A stretch of 64,000 nucleotides of DNA from TMED8 sp038125725. GTDB taxonomy: Bacteria > Pseudomonadota > Alphaproteobacteria > Rhodospirillales > Casp-alpha2. The stretch spans positions 11,329 through 75,328 of the forward strand of contig JAYPEK010000017.1 of NCBI GenBank assembly GCA_038125725.1, read 5' to 3'. Shown here piece by piece: positions 43,401-52,150 of the stretch. The notes below the pieces were generated by a model that made no database searches, was not told where the DNA came from, and worked only from the letters and a program-made list of their open reading frames with translations. Every line of letters starts with the position of its first letter. Position 1 is the first letter of the stretch. The position numbers and the translations under genes are program-made.

Positions 43401-44585
43401 ATGCTCCTCGATTTCTCACGCAGAGAGTTCCCACTTGGTTCCGCGGCCCTCGCCGCCGCGGGGTTCCCCCGGGGCGCGGCCGCGATCAGCACCCGAAAAC
43501 GATTGCGCGGCCTTGTTGTGCTGATCGAATTTCCCGACCTGCGTCCACCGTTCCGGCCACCTTACGCCGTCGACAGGTTTCAGAAGCTCAGCCACTACGT
43601 CAGCCAGATGTCCTATGGCACCGTCGGCGTCGATTTCGACTTCACCGACTGGGTGCGAATGCCGGAACCGATTTCCAGCTACAAGATCTCGCCCGCCAAT
43701 CTCAAGGTCGACAAATCCCGGGTCACGCGCTTGATCCAGGATGCCATCGACGGCGCCGATTCCCAGCGCGATTTCTCCGACTACGACTACCTGGCCATCT
43801 TCATGGGAGCGCGCTTTACCGACTACGGCATGGTCGGGCTATGCGGCTATCCCGGCATGCTCGGATGGCGCCAAGAGATCATCTTCAAGACCAGCGGTAG
43901 AGGTCAGGTCGTGCCGAACGGCGTCGCCATATTCACCGCGTCGGCGCACCTGGGGACCCTGTTCCACGACAGCGCCCATGTCTGGGGCGGCGTCGTCGAC
44001 GGCAAGCGCCGGGTTCCCTGTCTCTACGATCACGATCTGCAGGAACAATACCCGACCCGCGATCGCGGCTTCGCCCGCGCCATGATCAACATGGGATTCT
44101 GGGATCCCATGTCGTGCCATTTCTATGATTTCCGCACCCCGTCACCCGGGATATCGTCCTGGACCAAGCTGCGCCTCGGCTGGCTCGCGCCGGAAAAGGT
44201 TAGAACGGTCGATCCCGACAGCCCCGGCGAAACCCTGCTCGGCCCGCTGGAGGACGGGTCATCCGGCACGCTTGCGATTCGCATTCCCTTGTCCCCGACA
44301 CGCTACATCCTGATCGAGAACCGCCAGCCCATCGGGCTGTTCGACAGCACCTTGCCGAAACACGGCGTGCTCATTATGCATGCGGACGATGGCGTCGCCG
44401 AATGCCGCTACGGCAGGGCCCCGGTCAAACTGGTCAATGCCAATCCGGACGAAGAGTTCCTGATCGGCGCCGCATTCGACTTGCCGGAAAACAGCAACTA
44501 CGTCGATCCGGAAAACAAGATCGAGGTCAGACTTCTCGAAAAGGTCGGCAAGTCCTATCGCATTGCCGTCCGGCGGCCGCGTTAA
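43401..44585 (+). CDS. Tat-exported M6-like metalloprotease-fold protein with altered zinc motif
   Basis: 394 residues. The N terminus LDFSRREFPLGSAALAAAGF is a twin-arginine signal with the RRxF core. The mature protein resembles M6 (immune inhibitor A-like) peptidases: LVVLIEFPDLRPPF, DYDYLAIFMGARF and the active-site region FHDSAHVWGGVVD. The canonical HExxHxxGxxxD appears here as HDxxHxxGxxxD, so the catalytic Glu is Asp. The C-terminal about 130 residues are beta-rich. Activity may be weak or lost. It stands between the ligase (divergent) and the PHP gene. The ribosome-binding site (GGGAGAAGG) is somewhat far from the ATG. Confidence 0.65.
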   Translation: MLLDFSRREFPLGSAALAAAGFPRGAAAISTRKRLRGLVVLIEFPDLRPPFRPPYAVDRFQKLSHYVSQMSYGTVGVDFDFTDWVRMPEPISSYKISPANLKVDKSRVTRLIQDAIDGADSQRDFSDYDYLAIFMGARFTDYGMVGLCGYPGMLGWRQEIIFKTSGRGQVVPNGVAIFTASAHLGTLFHDSAHVWGGVVDGKRRVPCLYDHDLQEQYPTRDRGFARAMINMGFWDPMSCHFYDFRTPSPGISSWTKLRLGWLAPEKVRTVDPDSPGETLLGPLEDGSSGTLAIRIPLSPTRYILIENRQPIGLFDSTLPKHGVLIMHADDGVAECRYGRAPVKLVNANPDEEFLIGAAFDLPENSNYVDPENKIEVRLLEKVGKSYRIAVRRPR

Positions 44586-44701
44586 CGGCCTGGCTTGCCA
44601 CCGTCACCAAATCTTCACGCCCATATCTCGGATTGGCGATTGACCTTCCCTGCCTTCCCATGATTTAGAACAAGAAACAAGAAATCCGGAGATCGAAAGT
44701 C

Positions 44702-45598
44702 ATGCAGAACCTTCCGTTCCACCAACCGGGCCGCTTCTACAAGGGCAACCTGCACACCCACTCGACCAATTCCGACGGCGCCTTTCCCGTCGAAGAAGTG
44801 ATCCGCCGTTACCGCCAGCACGGCTACGACTTCCTGGCCATGAGCGACCATTTCCTGGAGCGCTACGATTTCCCGGTCACCGACACGACGGCCTTCCGCT
44901 CGGACGACTTCACCACCCTGATCGCCGCCGAGTTCCATGTTGGCAAGATGCAGAACGAGGAAATCTGGCACGTGCTCGGCGTCGGCCTGCCACTGGATTT
45001 CGCCCGTCCCACGGAAGACGAGAGCATCGTCGAGGTCTCCAGGCGCGCCGCCGATGCCGGCGCCTTCATCGGCATCGTGCACCCGACCTGGAACGGGGTG
45101 CGGCCGGAAGACGCGCAAATCCTGCCGTTTGCGCACGGCATCGAGATCTACAACCACGGCTCGCAGGTGGAAAACGACCGCGGCGACGGCTGGGGGCTCT
45201 GCGACCAGCTCCTGAACGAAGGCCGCCACGTGCAGTCCTTCGCCACCGACGACGCACACCTTCTGACGCACGACGCCTTCGGCGGCTGGATTCATGTGAA
45301 GGCCGAAGACCTGAGCCCCGACGCGCTTCTGGATAGCCTCAAGGCCGGGCGCTTTTATTCGAGCCAGGGGCCGCAAATCCACGACATCCGTGTCGAGGGC
45401 GACGAGATTGTCGTCGAATGCTCGCCGGCCAACGGCGTCCTCGCGTCGGGACGCGGCTCGCGCGGCGTGCAGCAACTTGGCCATGGCCTCACCGGCGCGC
45501 GGCTGCCGCTGAAGAAGTTCAAGGACGGCTATTTCCGGGTCATCGTCGCCGACGAACATGGCCGCAAGGCATGGTCGAACGCCGTCTGGATGCATTGA
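44702..45598 (+). CDS. PHP domain phosphoesterase-like protein
   Basis: 298 residues. The first PHP metal motif KGNLHTHSTNSDGAFP is at about 15-30. FLAMSDHFLERYDF, EFHVGKMQNEEIWHVLGVG and GIVHPTWNGVRPED give further metal ligands, and SFATDDAHLLTHDAFGG is the late motif. PHP proteins hydrolyse phosphate esters such as phosphorylated nucleosides, histidinol phosphate or cyclic phosphodiesters. A CGGAG ribosome-binding site precedes the ATG. It is cytoplasmic. The next transcription unit has a Pho-box-like sequence, which makes a phosphorus-related role worth testing but is not evidence in itself. Confidence 0.8.
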   Translation: MQNLPFHQPGRFYKGNLHTHSTNSDGAFPVEEVIRRYRQHGYDFLAMSDHFLERYDFPVTDTTAFRSDDFTTLIAAEFHVGKMQNEEIWHVLGVGLPLDFARPTEDESIVEVSRRAADAGAFIGIVHPTWNGVRPEDAQILPFAHGIEIYNHGSQVENDRGDGWGLCDQLLNEGRHVQSFATDDAHLLTHDAFGGWIHVKAEDLSPDALLDSLKAGRFYSSQGPQIHDIRVEGDEIVVECSPANGVLASGRGSRGVQQLGHGLTGARLPLKKFKDGYFRVIVADEHGRKAWSNAVWMH

Positions 45599-45637
45599 GC
45601 GTTATTTGGGCAGTGGCATCGTGGTGATGAAAATTTA

Positions 45638-45674
45638 CTGTCACAAAAACGTAACATTGCTAATCTACCGTCAC
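45638..45674. promoter_or_regulatory. Pho-box-like direct repeats upstream of the ABC importer
   Basis: CTGTCACAAAAACGTAAC (45638-45655) matches 14 of 18 positions of the E. coli-type PhoB box CTGTCATAAAACTGTCAC, with the required 11-bp half-site spacing. A further half-site, CCGTCAC, lies at 45668-45674, 30 bp from the first. A CCGGC/GCCGG hairpin (45705-45721) lies between this and the start at 45764. Confidence 0.4.
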
Positions 45675-45763
45675 GAAAGTTCAGGTTTTAAAAACGAGTT
45701 GCATCCGGCACCATAAGCCGGAAGGGACTCAACGCGTATTAACAACGACCCGAGGGATGGATC

Positions 45764-47809
45764 ATGAAACGACTTCTATTTGCTTCCGTAGCCACGCTGG
45801 CGCTTGTCGGCCCGGCCATCGCCAACGCCGCCTGCCCGGCGGTCACCGTCAAGGACATGGCTGGCGTCAAAGGCGGGAAATACCCGCAGCAGTTCGAGCT
45901 TTCCGAGTTTCAGTCGGCCGCCAACTGCAAACTGACCTTCGCCACCAACCCGGCCATCGAAAAGCTCAATGGCATGATCCGCGGCAACCCGAAGCTGCCT
46001 GCGCTGTCCGAGCGCATCCCCGCAGAGCCGCTGGTCGTCGCGCCTTATGATTCGGTCGGCAAGTACGGCGGCGTGCTCGATGCGCTGTCCAACGCCACGG
46101 AAGCCGGCACCTCGGACTTCCTCTCCACCCGCCATGTCAACCTGGTGCGCTACGCGGACGACCTGCAGACCATCGTCCCCAACGTCGCCAAGGACTGGTC
46201 GTGGAACAGCGATTACACCGAACTGACCTTCTACCTGCGCAAGGGCCACAAGTGGTCCGACGGCGCGCCGTTCACGGCCGAAGACGTGAAGTTCTGGTAC
46301 GACAACCTGGCCCTCGACCCGAAGGTTATCGAAAAGCCGAAGGACTACGTTTTGGTCGGCGGCAAGCGCATGCAGGTCGAGGTCAAGGACCCGCAGACCG
46401 TCGTGTTCAAGCTGCCTTCGCCGAAGCCGGGCCTGCTCGCCCACTTCGCCACCTCGTTTGCGCAGGGCTTCCAGCCGAAGCACTTCCTCGGCCAGTTCCA
46501 TCCGGCCATCAACAAGGACGCCGATAGCAAAGCCAAGGCGCTTGGCTTCGAGAACGGCTATGCCGTGATCAAGGCCTACTTCGGCAACTCCGACTGGACC
46601 GACACCCCGACGCCGCAGCTCAACAGCCCGGACAAGGTCGCCAAGATGCCGGCCGACACCATGCCGACGCTGGAAAGCTACATCCTGACGCGCGACACCA
46701 CCGAGGACCGGCACTACGTCGCCAACCCCTACTTCCACATGGTGGACACGCAGGGCAACCAGCTCCCCTACATCAGCGAGCAGGACGAGATCTACGCCAA
46801 CGACCAGCAGGTGCGCCTGCTCAAGCTGGTCAACGGCGAAGCCGACTACAAGACCCAGTCGCTGCAGCTCTCGGACGCGCCGCTGCTCCTGCAGAACCAG
46901 GAAAAGGGCAAGTACACCATCCACCTGAAGCCGAAGATCGCCATGCACGCGATCTCGTTCAACGTCACCTCCGAGGACCCGGAAAAGCGTAAGGTCTTCG
47001 GCGATCTGAAGTTCCGCAAGGCGATGTCCATCGCCATCAACCGGGGCGAGCTGAACGAAACCGCCTACTTCGGCGAAGGCAAGATCCAGCAGTACCTTGG
47101 CTTCTCGCCGGCGCCGCCGTTCGTGGATGAAAAGTGGAAAACCTACGCCACCGAGTTCGACGCCGCGGGCGCCAAGAAGCTGCTCGACGAGGTCGGCCTG
47201 ATGGACAAGGACGGTGACGGCTTCCGCGACCTGCCGAGCGGCAAGCCCCTGGTGCTGAACCTGCAGTTCGCGACCCAGGGCATCGCCGGCCAGGTGGTCG
47301 AAATGGTCGGCCAGCACTGGTCCAACGTCGGCATCAAGACCACCGTGAAGGAAGTCACGCCGGACGAATACCGCTCGGCGCAGTCCTCCAACCAGCTCGA
47401 CGTGGGCTTGTGGGAAAAGGGCCAGCCGCTGGGTATCGTGCTCGGCAACAACGAGCTCTGGGTGGCACCGTTCGAAAACTACTTCGGGCACCGCACCGGC
47501 ATGCTGTGGGCGGAATGGATGGACTCAAAAGGCGCCAAGGGCGTCGAGCCGCCGGCCTACGTGAAGCAGCTTGCCGCCGATATCGACGCCTTCCAGTCGA
47601 CCCCGAGCGGCACGCCGGAATCGACCAAGCTCGGCGCGCGGCTGGTGGAGAACATGGTCTCCAACCTGCTGTTCATCGGCACCGCGCTGACGCCGGACCC
47701 GATCTATCATCGCAACGCGCTCAAGAACTTCGCCGAGTTCAAGACCGCGTCGTACGAGTACTACCGCACTTACCCGTACCGGGCGCAGCAGTGGTATCTT
47801 GACGAATAG
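45764..47809 (+). CDS. Peptide-class (family 5) ABC transporter substrate-binding protein
   Basis: 681 residues with a Sec signal (cleavage near ANA|AC). The SBP_bac_5 fold is clear: WSWNSDYTELTFYLRKGHKW, DGAPFTAEDVKFWYDNLALD, and later FRKAMSIAINRGELNE. It is about 150 residues longer than DppA/OppA, like YejA-type binding proteins, suggesting a larger ligand or an extra domain. First gene of a five-gene importer. A perfect hairpin follows, probably keeping its mRNA in excess. Ligand unknown; it may be an oligopeptide, opine or peptide conjugate. Confidence 0.9.
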   Translation: MKRLLFASVATLALVGPAIANAACPAVTVKDMAGVKGGKYPQQFELSEFQSAANCKLTFATNPAIEKLNGMIRGNPKLPALSERIPAEPLVVAPYDSVGKYGGVLDALSNATEAGTSDFLSTRHVNLVRYADDLQTIVPNVAKDWSWNSDYTELTFYLRKGHKWSDGAPFTAEDVKFWYDNLALDPKVIEKPKDYVLVGGKRMQVEVKDPQTVVFKLPSPKPGLLAHFATSFAQGFQPKHFLGQFHPAINKDADSKAKALGFENGYAVIKAYFGNSDWTDTPTPQLNSPDKVAKMPADTMPTLESYILTRDTTEDRHYVANPYFHMVDTQGNQLPYISEQDEIYANDQQVRLLKLVNGEADYKTQSLQLSDAPLLLQNQEKGKYTIHLKPKIAMHAISFNVTSEDPEKRKVFGDLKFRKAMSIAINRGELNETAYFGEGKIQQYLGFSPAPPFVDEKWKTYATEFDAAGAKKLLDEVGLMDKDGDGFRDLPSGKPLVLNLQFATQGIAGQVVEMVGQHWSNVGIKTTVKEVTPDEYRSAQSSNQLDVGLWEKGQPLGIVLGNNELWVAPFENYFGHRTGMLWAEWMDSKGAKGVEPPAYVKQLAADIDAFQSTPSGTPESTKLGARLVENMVSNLLFIGTALTPDPIYHRNALKNFAEFKTASYEYYRTYPYRAQQWYLDE

Positions 47810-47831
47810 ACCGGCACTTTAAACTCGCTTG

Positions 47832-47860
47832 ACGGTTCCGGGCCGAACGCCCGGAACCGT
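47832..47860 (+). terminator. Stable intercistronic hairpin without T-run
   Basis: ACGGTTCCGGGC (47832-47843), loop CGAAC, and the exact complement to 47860, a perfect 12-bp stem. No T-run follows, so it more likely acts as an mRNA stabiliser or partial attenuator between the binding-protein and permease genes. Confidence 0.6.
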
Positions 47861-47905
47861 TGGCGGGTTGCTTAAGCGGCCCAAAGTCCGGCAGTATCGC
47901 AAGCG

Positions 47906-48913
47906 ATGGCTCATTTCATTCAGTTCACGCTGACACGCGCGTCGATGGCGCTGATCACGTTGCTGACGGTCTCCCTCATTGTGTTCACCTTGATGGAGAT
48001 GGTGCCCGGCACCTGCGCCGAACGTTACCTGGCGTTCAAGAACACCCAGGGCGCGCAGATCACCATCGACGACATCAAGGCGGAGGAACGCAGGCTCGGC
48101 CTCGACCGCCCCTTCGTGGTTCGCTGGGGAAGCTGGGTCGGCGATGTGTTCTTCAAGGGCGAGTTCGGCGATAGCTGCATCCTGCGCCTCAACATCAACC
48201 AACTGCTCGCCGACAAATTCTGGATCAGTCTTGGGATATGTTTGGCGGCATTGATATTCTCATACCTGATCGCGGTCCCGGTCGGGATATACGCGGCCAG
48301 TTCCAAGAGCCCCGTCACCAACAACTCGCTCCGGCTGGTCAGTTACCTGGGCTTGGCCTTGCCCAACTTCCTGCTCGCCTTGATCATCATGCTGGTCTCG
48401 ACGGTGCTGTTCGGGGATTCACTGACAGGGCTGTTTTCAAAGGAATACCGCGACGCCGCCTGGAACTGGCCCAAGTTCGCGGATTTCCTGTCCCGCGCAT
48501 GGCTGCCGATTTTCATCCTCGGCTGGTCAGCGACGGCCTTTGCACTGCAGACCGTGCGCGCTCTGATGCTCGACGAAATCGGCAAGCTCTACGTCACCGC
48601 CGCGTCGGCGCGCGGCATCACCGGCTCGAAACTGCTGTGGAAATATCCGGCCCGGCACGCGCTCGGCCCGGTGATTAACTCGCTCGGCTTCGACCTCAAC
48701 CGCATCTTCAACGAATTGCCGATCATCGCGTTGATCCTGACGCTGACGGAATCCGGCGCGTTGTTGATCGAATCCCTGGCGCGGTCAAATGACCAGCAGT
48801 TGGCCGGCGCCATCATCTTCCTGCTGACCGCCTCGATCGTAGCGCTCAACTTCACCACGGATATCCTGCTGGCGCTCCTCGACCCACGCGTCCGCCGCGG
48901 GCTGATGGGGTAG
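47906..48913 (+). CDS. Peptide-class ABC transporter permease (DppB/YejB type)
   Basis: 335 residues with six predicted transmembrane helices. The N terminus has the typical FTLTRASMALITLLTVSLIV helix followed by an extended periplasmic loop that includes ERRLGLDRPFVVRWGSW. The EAA-like cytoplasmic loop is YVTAASARGITGSKLLWKY. It forms the channel with the next gene's product. It starts about 45 bp after the hairpin and ends 4 bp before the next permease. Confidence 0.9.
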   Translation: MAHFIQFTLTRASMALITLLTVSLIVFTLMEMVPGTCAERYLAFKNTQGAQITIDDIKAEERRLGLDRPFVVRWGSWVGDVFFKGEFGDSCILRLNINQLLADKFWISLGICLAALIFSYLIAVPVGIYAASSKSPVTNNSLRLVSYLGLALPNFLLALIIMLVSTVLFGDSLTGLFSKEYRDAAWNWPKFADFLSRAWLPIFILGWSATAFALQTVRALMLDEIGKLYVTAASARGITGSKLLWKYPARHALGPVINSLGFDLNRIFNELPIIALILTLTESGALLIESLARSNDQQLAGAIIFLLTASIVALNFTTDILLALLDPRVRRGLMG

Positions 48914-48917
48914 GCGA

Positions 48918-50111
48918 ATGGCATTGTTCGGAAAGAAAAAAACCGCCGGCGTGGACCAGAAGGCCAAGGAAGCCTACTTCACCGCATCCCAGGGGCAGCT
49001 GATCTGGGCCCGGTTCAGTTCCAACCGCTCGGCGATGATCGCGCTCTGGGCGCTGGTCATCATGGTGGTCATGGGGCTGCTGGCGCCGTTCATCTCGCCC
49101 TACGACCCGACCATTGCCGGCCGCGACACCCAGTACGAGAACGGCGCCCCGCAACTGCCGAAATTCTGGGACGAAAACGGCTTCTCCGCGCGGCCCTTCA
49201 TCTACGCCACCAAGCGCACGCGCTCGATCAAGACCAACTTCCGCTGGGTCATCACCGAGGACCGCAACACGCGCCTCTACCTGCACATGTTCGTCAAGGA
49301 GTGGCAGTACAGCTTCATCGACATGAAGGTGGACATGCCCGGCGAGATGCTGGATTTCCACGCCAAGACGCTGACATTCGATACCCATCTGTTCGGCGTC
49401 GAGGGCGGCAAGATTCACCTGTTCGGTACCGACGCCAGCGGCAAGGACATCTTTTCCCGCACCCTGCACGCCGTCTGGACATCGCTGGCGGTGGGCACTT
49501 TGGGTGTGCTGATCTCGTTCGTGCTGGCGCTGATCATCGGCGGCATATCGGGCTATTTCGGGGGCTGGATCGATTCCGCCCTGCAGATGGTCACCGACGC
49601 CATCCGAACGGTGCCGCCGATCCCGCTGTTCATGGCACTCGCCGCCTTCATGCCCGACCACTGGAGTTCCGAGACCCGGTTCTTCTTCATCTCCATCATC
49701 CTCGGCTTCATCGGCTGGCCGACCCTGGCCCGGCGCATCCGCACCCACCTGCTGACCGAGCGCAGCCAGGAATACGTGCTCGCCGCGCAGCTTTGCGGCG
49801 CGCCGTCCGGCCACATCATCCGCCGCCATCTGCTGCCCAGCTTCACCAGCTACATCATCGTCGACCTGATGATCTCGTTCCCCTACATGGTGCGCTCGGA
49901 AACGGCGCTGTCGTTCATCGGCTTGGGCCTCAAGGATCCGGTCAATTCGCTCGGTGCCTTGATGCAGAACGTCTCGCAGGCGGACGTTTTGCTGAATTAT
50001 CAATGGTATTTCATCCCGGTCATCTTTTTCGTCGCCCTGGTGCTGGCCTTCGTCTTCGTCGGTGATGGGTTGCGCGATTCCGCCGACCCCTATGGGGGCA
50101 CCAAGAAATGA
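48918..50111 (+). CDS. Peptide-class ABC transporter permease (DppC/YejE type) with large periplasmic insertion
   Basis: 397 residues, about 100 longer than DppC. After TM1 (SAMIALWALVIMVVMGLLAPF) an insertion of about 115 residues rich in aromatic and charged residues (YENGAPQLPKFWDENG, TNFRWVITEDRNTRLYLH) precedes the usual GTDASGKDIFSRTLH. The EAA loop is EYVLAAQLCGAPSGHIIRRH. YejE-like permeases carry comparable insertions, and the long binding protein may dock on it. Its end overlaps the first ATPase by 4 bp. Confidence 0.9.
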   Translation: MALFGKKKTAGVDQKAKEAYFTASQGQLIWARFSSNRSAMIALWALVIMVVMGLLAPFISPYDPTIAGRDTQYENGAPQLPKFWDENGFSARPFIYATKRTRSIKTNFRWVITEDRNTRLYLHMFVKEWQYSFIDMKVDMPGEMLDFHAKTLTFDTHLFGVEGGKIHLFGTDASGKDIFSRTLHAVWTSLAVGTLGVLISFVLALIIGGISGYFGGWIDSALQMVTDAIRTVPPIPLFMALAAFMPDHWSSETRFFFISIILGFIGWPTLARRIRTHLLTERSQEYVLAAQLCGAPSGHIIRRHLLPSFTSYIIVDLMISFPYMVRSETALSFIGLGLKDPVNSLGALMQNVSQADVLLNYQWYFIPVIFFVALVLAFVFVGDGLRDSADPYGGTKK

Positions 50112-51109
50112 CCGAGCCGCTGATCTCCGCGCGCGACCTGAGCATCCGTTTTCACACCGACGAAGGGCTGATTACCGCCGTCGAGAAGGTCAATTTCGAC
50201 ATCCAGCCCGGCGAAGTACTGGGGCTGGTGGGGGAATCCGGTTCCGGCAAGTCGGTGACCGCCAAGTCCTTGATGCAATTGAACGCCGACAATACCGTCT
50301 ACGACCCCGAAAGCCGCATCACGCTGCGCGCCGACGGCGCCGACGTCGATGTCTTGAGCCTGCGCCGGCCGAAGGAAATGATGGTCATCCGCGGCGGCGC
50401 CATATCGATGATCTTCCAGGAGCCCATGGCGTCGTTCGCGCCGGCCATTACCGTCGGCGATCAAATGGTCGAGCAGCTGATGCTGCACGGCTCCATGACT
50501 AAGGCCCAGGCCAAGGACCATTCCATCCACATGCTGGAACGGGTCGGCATTCCGGAAGCAGGCCGGCGGTTCAATCAGTACGCCTTCGAGTTCTCCGGCG
50601 GCATGCGCCAACGCGCCATGATCGCCATGGCGCTGTCGACCAAGCCGAAGCTGCTGATCGCCGACGAGCCGACGACGGCGTTGGACGTCACCATTCAGGC
50701 GCAGGTGATCGATTTGATGAAGGAACTGGTGGACGAGTTCCACATGGCGATCCTGTTCATCACCCATGATCTCGGCGTCATCGCTCAGACCGCCGACAAT
50801 GTCGCGGTGATGTATTTGGGCCGCGTCGTCGAACACGGGCCGGTGCGCGACGTCATCCGCAACGCCGCCCACCCCTATACGCAGGGGCTGTTGAACGCGC
50901 TGCCCAACCTGGAAGACCTGGATTCGCCCCTCACCCCCGTCGCCGGCGATATCCCGAGCCCGCTGGAGCGGCCGTCCGGCTGCGTCTTCCACACCCGCTG
51001 CCCGGTGTTCATGCAAGGCAAGTGCGACCGCGACGTGCCGGTGATGACCAATCATAGCGGTGACCACGCCGCCGCCTGTTTCGCGGTCGGCAACCAGGGG
51101 GGTGCCTGA
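50108..51109 (+). CDS. Peptide-class ABC transporter ATPase (DppD type)
   Basis: 333 residues. Walker A is GESGSGKSVTAK, the signature FSGGMRQRAMIAMAL, Walker B LLIADEPTTALDV and the H-loop ITHDLGV. The C-terminal oligopeptide-transporter extension has the Cys cluster CVFHTRCPVFMQGKCDRD, which in DppD relatives can hold a 4Fe-4S cluster. It overlaps the preceding permease (4 bp) and the next ATPase (1 bp). Confidence 0.93.
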   Translation: MTEPLISARDLSIRFHTDEGLITAVEKVNFDIQPGEVLGLVGESGSGKSVTAKSLMQLNADNTVYDPESRITLRADGADVDVLSLRRPKEMMVIRGGAISMIFQEPMASFAPAITVGDQMVEQLMLHGSMTKAQAKDHSIHMLERVGIPEAGRRFNQYAFEFSGGMRQRAMIAMALSTKPKLLIADEPTTALDVTIQAQVIDLMKELVDEFHMAILFITHDLGVIAQTADNVAVMYLGRVVEHGPVRDVIRNAAHPYTQGLLNALPNLEDLDSPLTPVAGDIPSPLERPSGCVFHTRCPVFMQGKCDRDVPVMTNHSGDHAAACFAVGNQGGA

Positions 51110-52128
51110 TGGCCGATCACGTCGATAAGCCGATCCTGTCCGCCCGCGACCTGTCGGTGCATTTCCCCATCGGCGGCGGGCTGCTGACATCGAAGGTGGT
51201 GGTGCGCGCCGTCGAAGGCATCGACCTGGATATCCCGTCGGGGTCGTTCTTCGGTCTTGTGGGCGAGTCGGGTTCCGGCAAGACCACGTTCGGCCGCGCG
51301 CTGCTGCACGCCGCGCCGATCACCCGCGGCCATGTCAAATACGACGACGGCGAGGCCGCCTACGACCTGGCCAATGTCGGCAAGGACGAGCTCAAAGAAT
51401 ACCGCAAGCGCGCGCAACTGATCTTCCAGGACCCCTACGCCGCGCTCAGCCCGCGCATGACCGTGCGTGACATCATCGCCGAGCCGCTGGAGGTCATGGG
51501 CCTGACCCAAACCCGCGCCGAGACCGACGAACGGGTGCGCGAGATCGCCGCCAAGTGCCGGCTCAACCTGGAACATCTGCGCCGCTTCCCGCACGCCTTT
51601 TCCGGCGGCCAGCGCCAGCGCATCTCCATCGCCCGCGCGCTGGTTTCGCAACCGCGCTTCATCGTCGCCGACGAGAGCGTCGCGGCGCTCGACGTCTCGA
51701 TCCAGGCCGACGTGCTGAACCTCTTGAAGGAACTGCAGAAGGACATGGGCCTGACGTTCCTGTTCATCAGCCACGACTTGAGCGTCGTCGCCCATGTCTG
51801 CGACCACGTGGCAGTGATGTACCTGGGTCGGCTGGTGGAAACGGCGCCGACGCGGGATTTATTCGCGGCGCCGCGCCATCCCTACACCAAGGCGCTGCTT
51901 TCCGCGATCCCGTCGTTGGACCCGGACCACAAGGGCCAGGCGCAGAAGCTGGAGGGCGAGATCCCGAGCCCCACCAACCCGCCGCCCGGATGCAAGTTCC
52001 AGACCCGCTGCCCGCACGCCATCGACATCTGCCGCCAACAGGAGCCCGCCCTTTCGCATCTGGGTCTTGAGCACGACGTCGCCTGCCATCGCTGGGAGGA
52101 ACTGGCGGAAGCCCCGGCCGAGGCGTGA
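51109..52128 (+). CDS. Peptide-class ABC transporter ATPase (DppF type)
   Basis: 339 residues, second nucleotide-binding subunit. Walker A is GESGSGKTTFGR, the signature FSGGQRQRISIARAL, Walker B FIVADESVAALDV (with Ser where Pro is common) and H-loop ISHDLSV. The C-terminal Cys motif CKFQTRCPHAIDICRQQ matches the paired ATPase. It is last in the importer operon, with a 22-bp gap to the MscS-like gene. Confidence 0.93.
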   Translation: MADHVDKPILSARDLSVHFPIGGGLLTSKVVVRAVEGIDLDIPSGSFFGLVGESGSGKTTFGRALLHAAPITRGHVKYDDGEAAYDLANVGKDELKEYRKRAQLIFQDPYAALSPRMTVRDIIAEPLEVMGLTQTRAETDERVREIAAKCRLNLEHLRRFPHAFSGGQRQRISIARALVSQPRFIVADESVAALDVSIQADVLNLLKELQKDMGLTFLFISHDLSVVAHVCDHVAVMYLGRLVETAPTRDLFAAPRHPYTKALLSAIPSLDPDHKGQAQKLEGEIPSPTNPPPGCKFQTRCPHAIDICRQQEPALSHLGLEHDVACHRWEELAEAPAEA

Positions 52129-52150
52129 TGCCGAAACCGGAGACCATTTG

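Noticed and set aside
48918..50111. Gene fusion or misassembly in the long DppC-like permease
   Set aside because: The extra segment is in frame, hydrophilic and periplasmic, with normal composition, and comparable insertions are known in YejE-type permeases.
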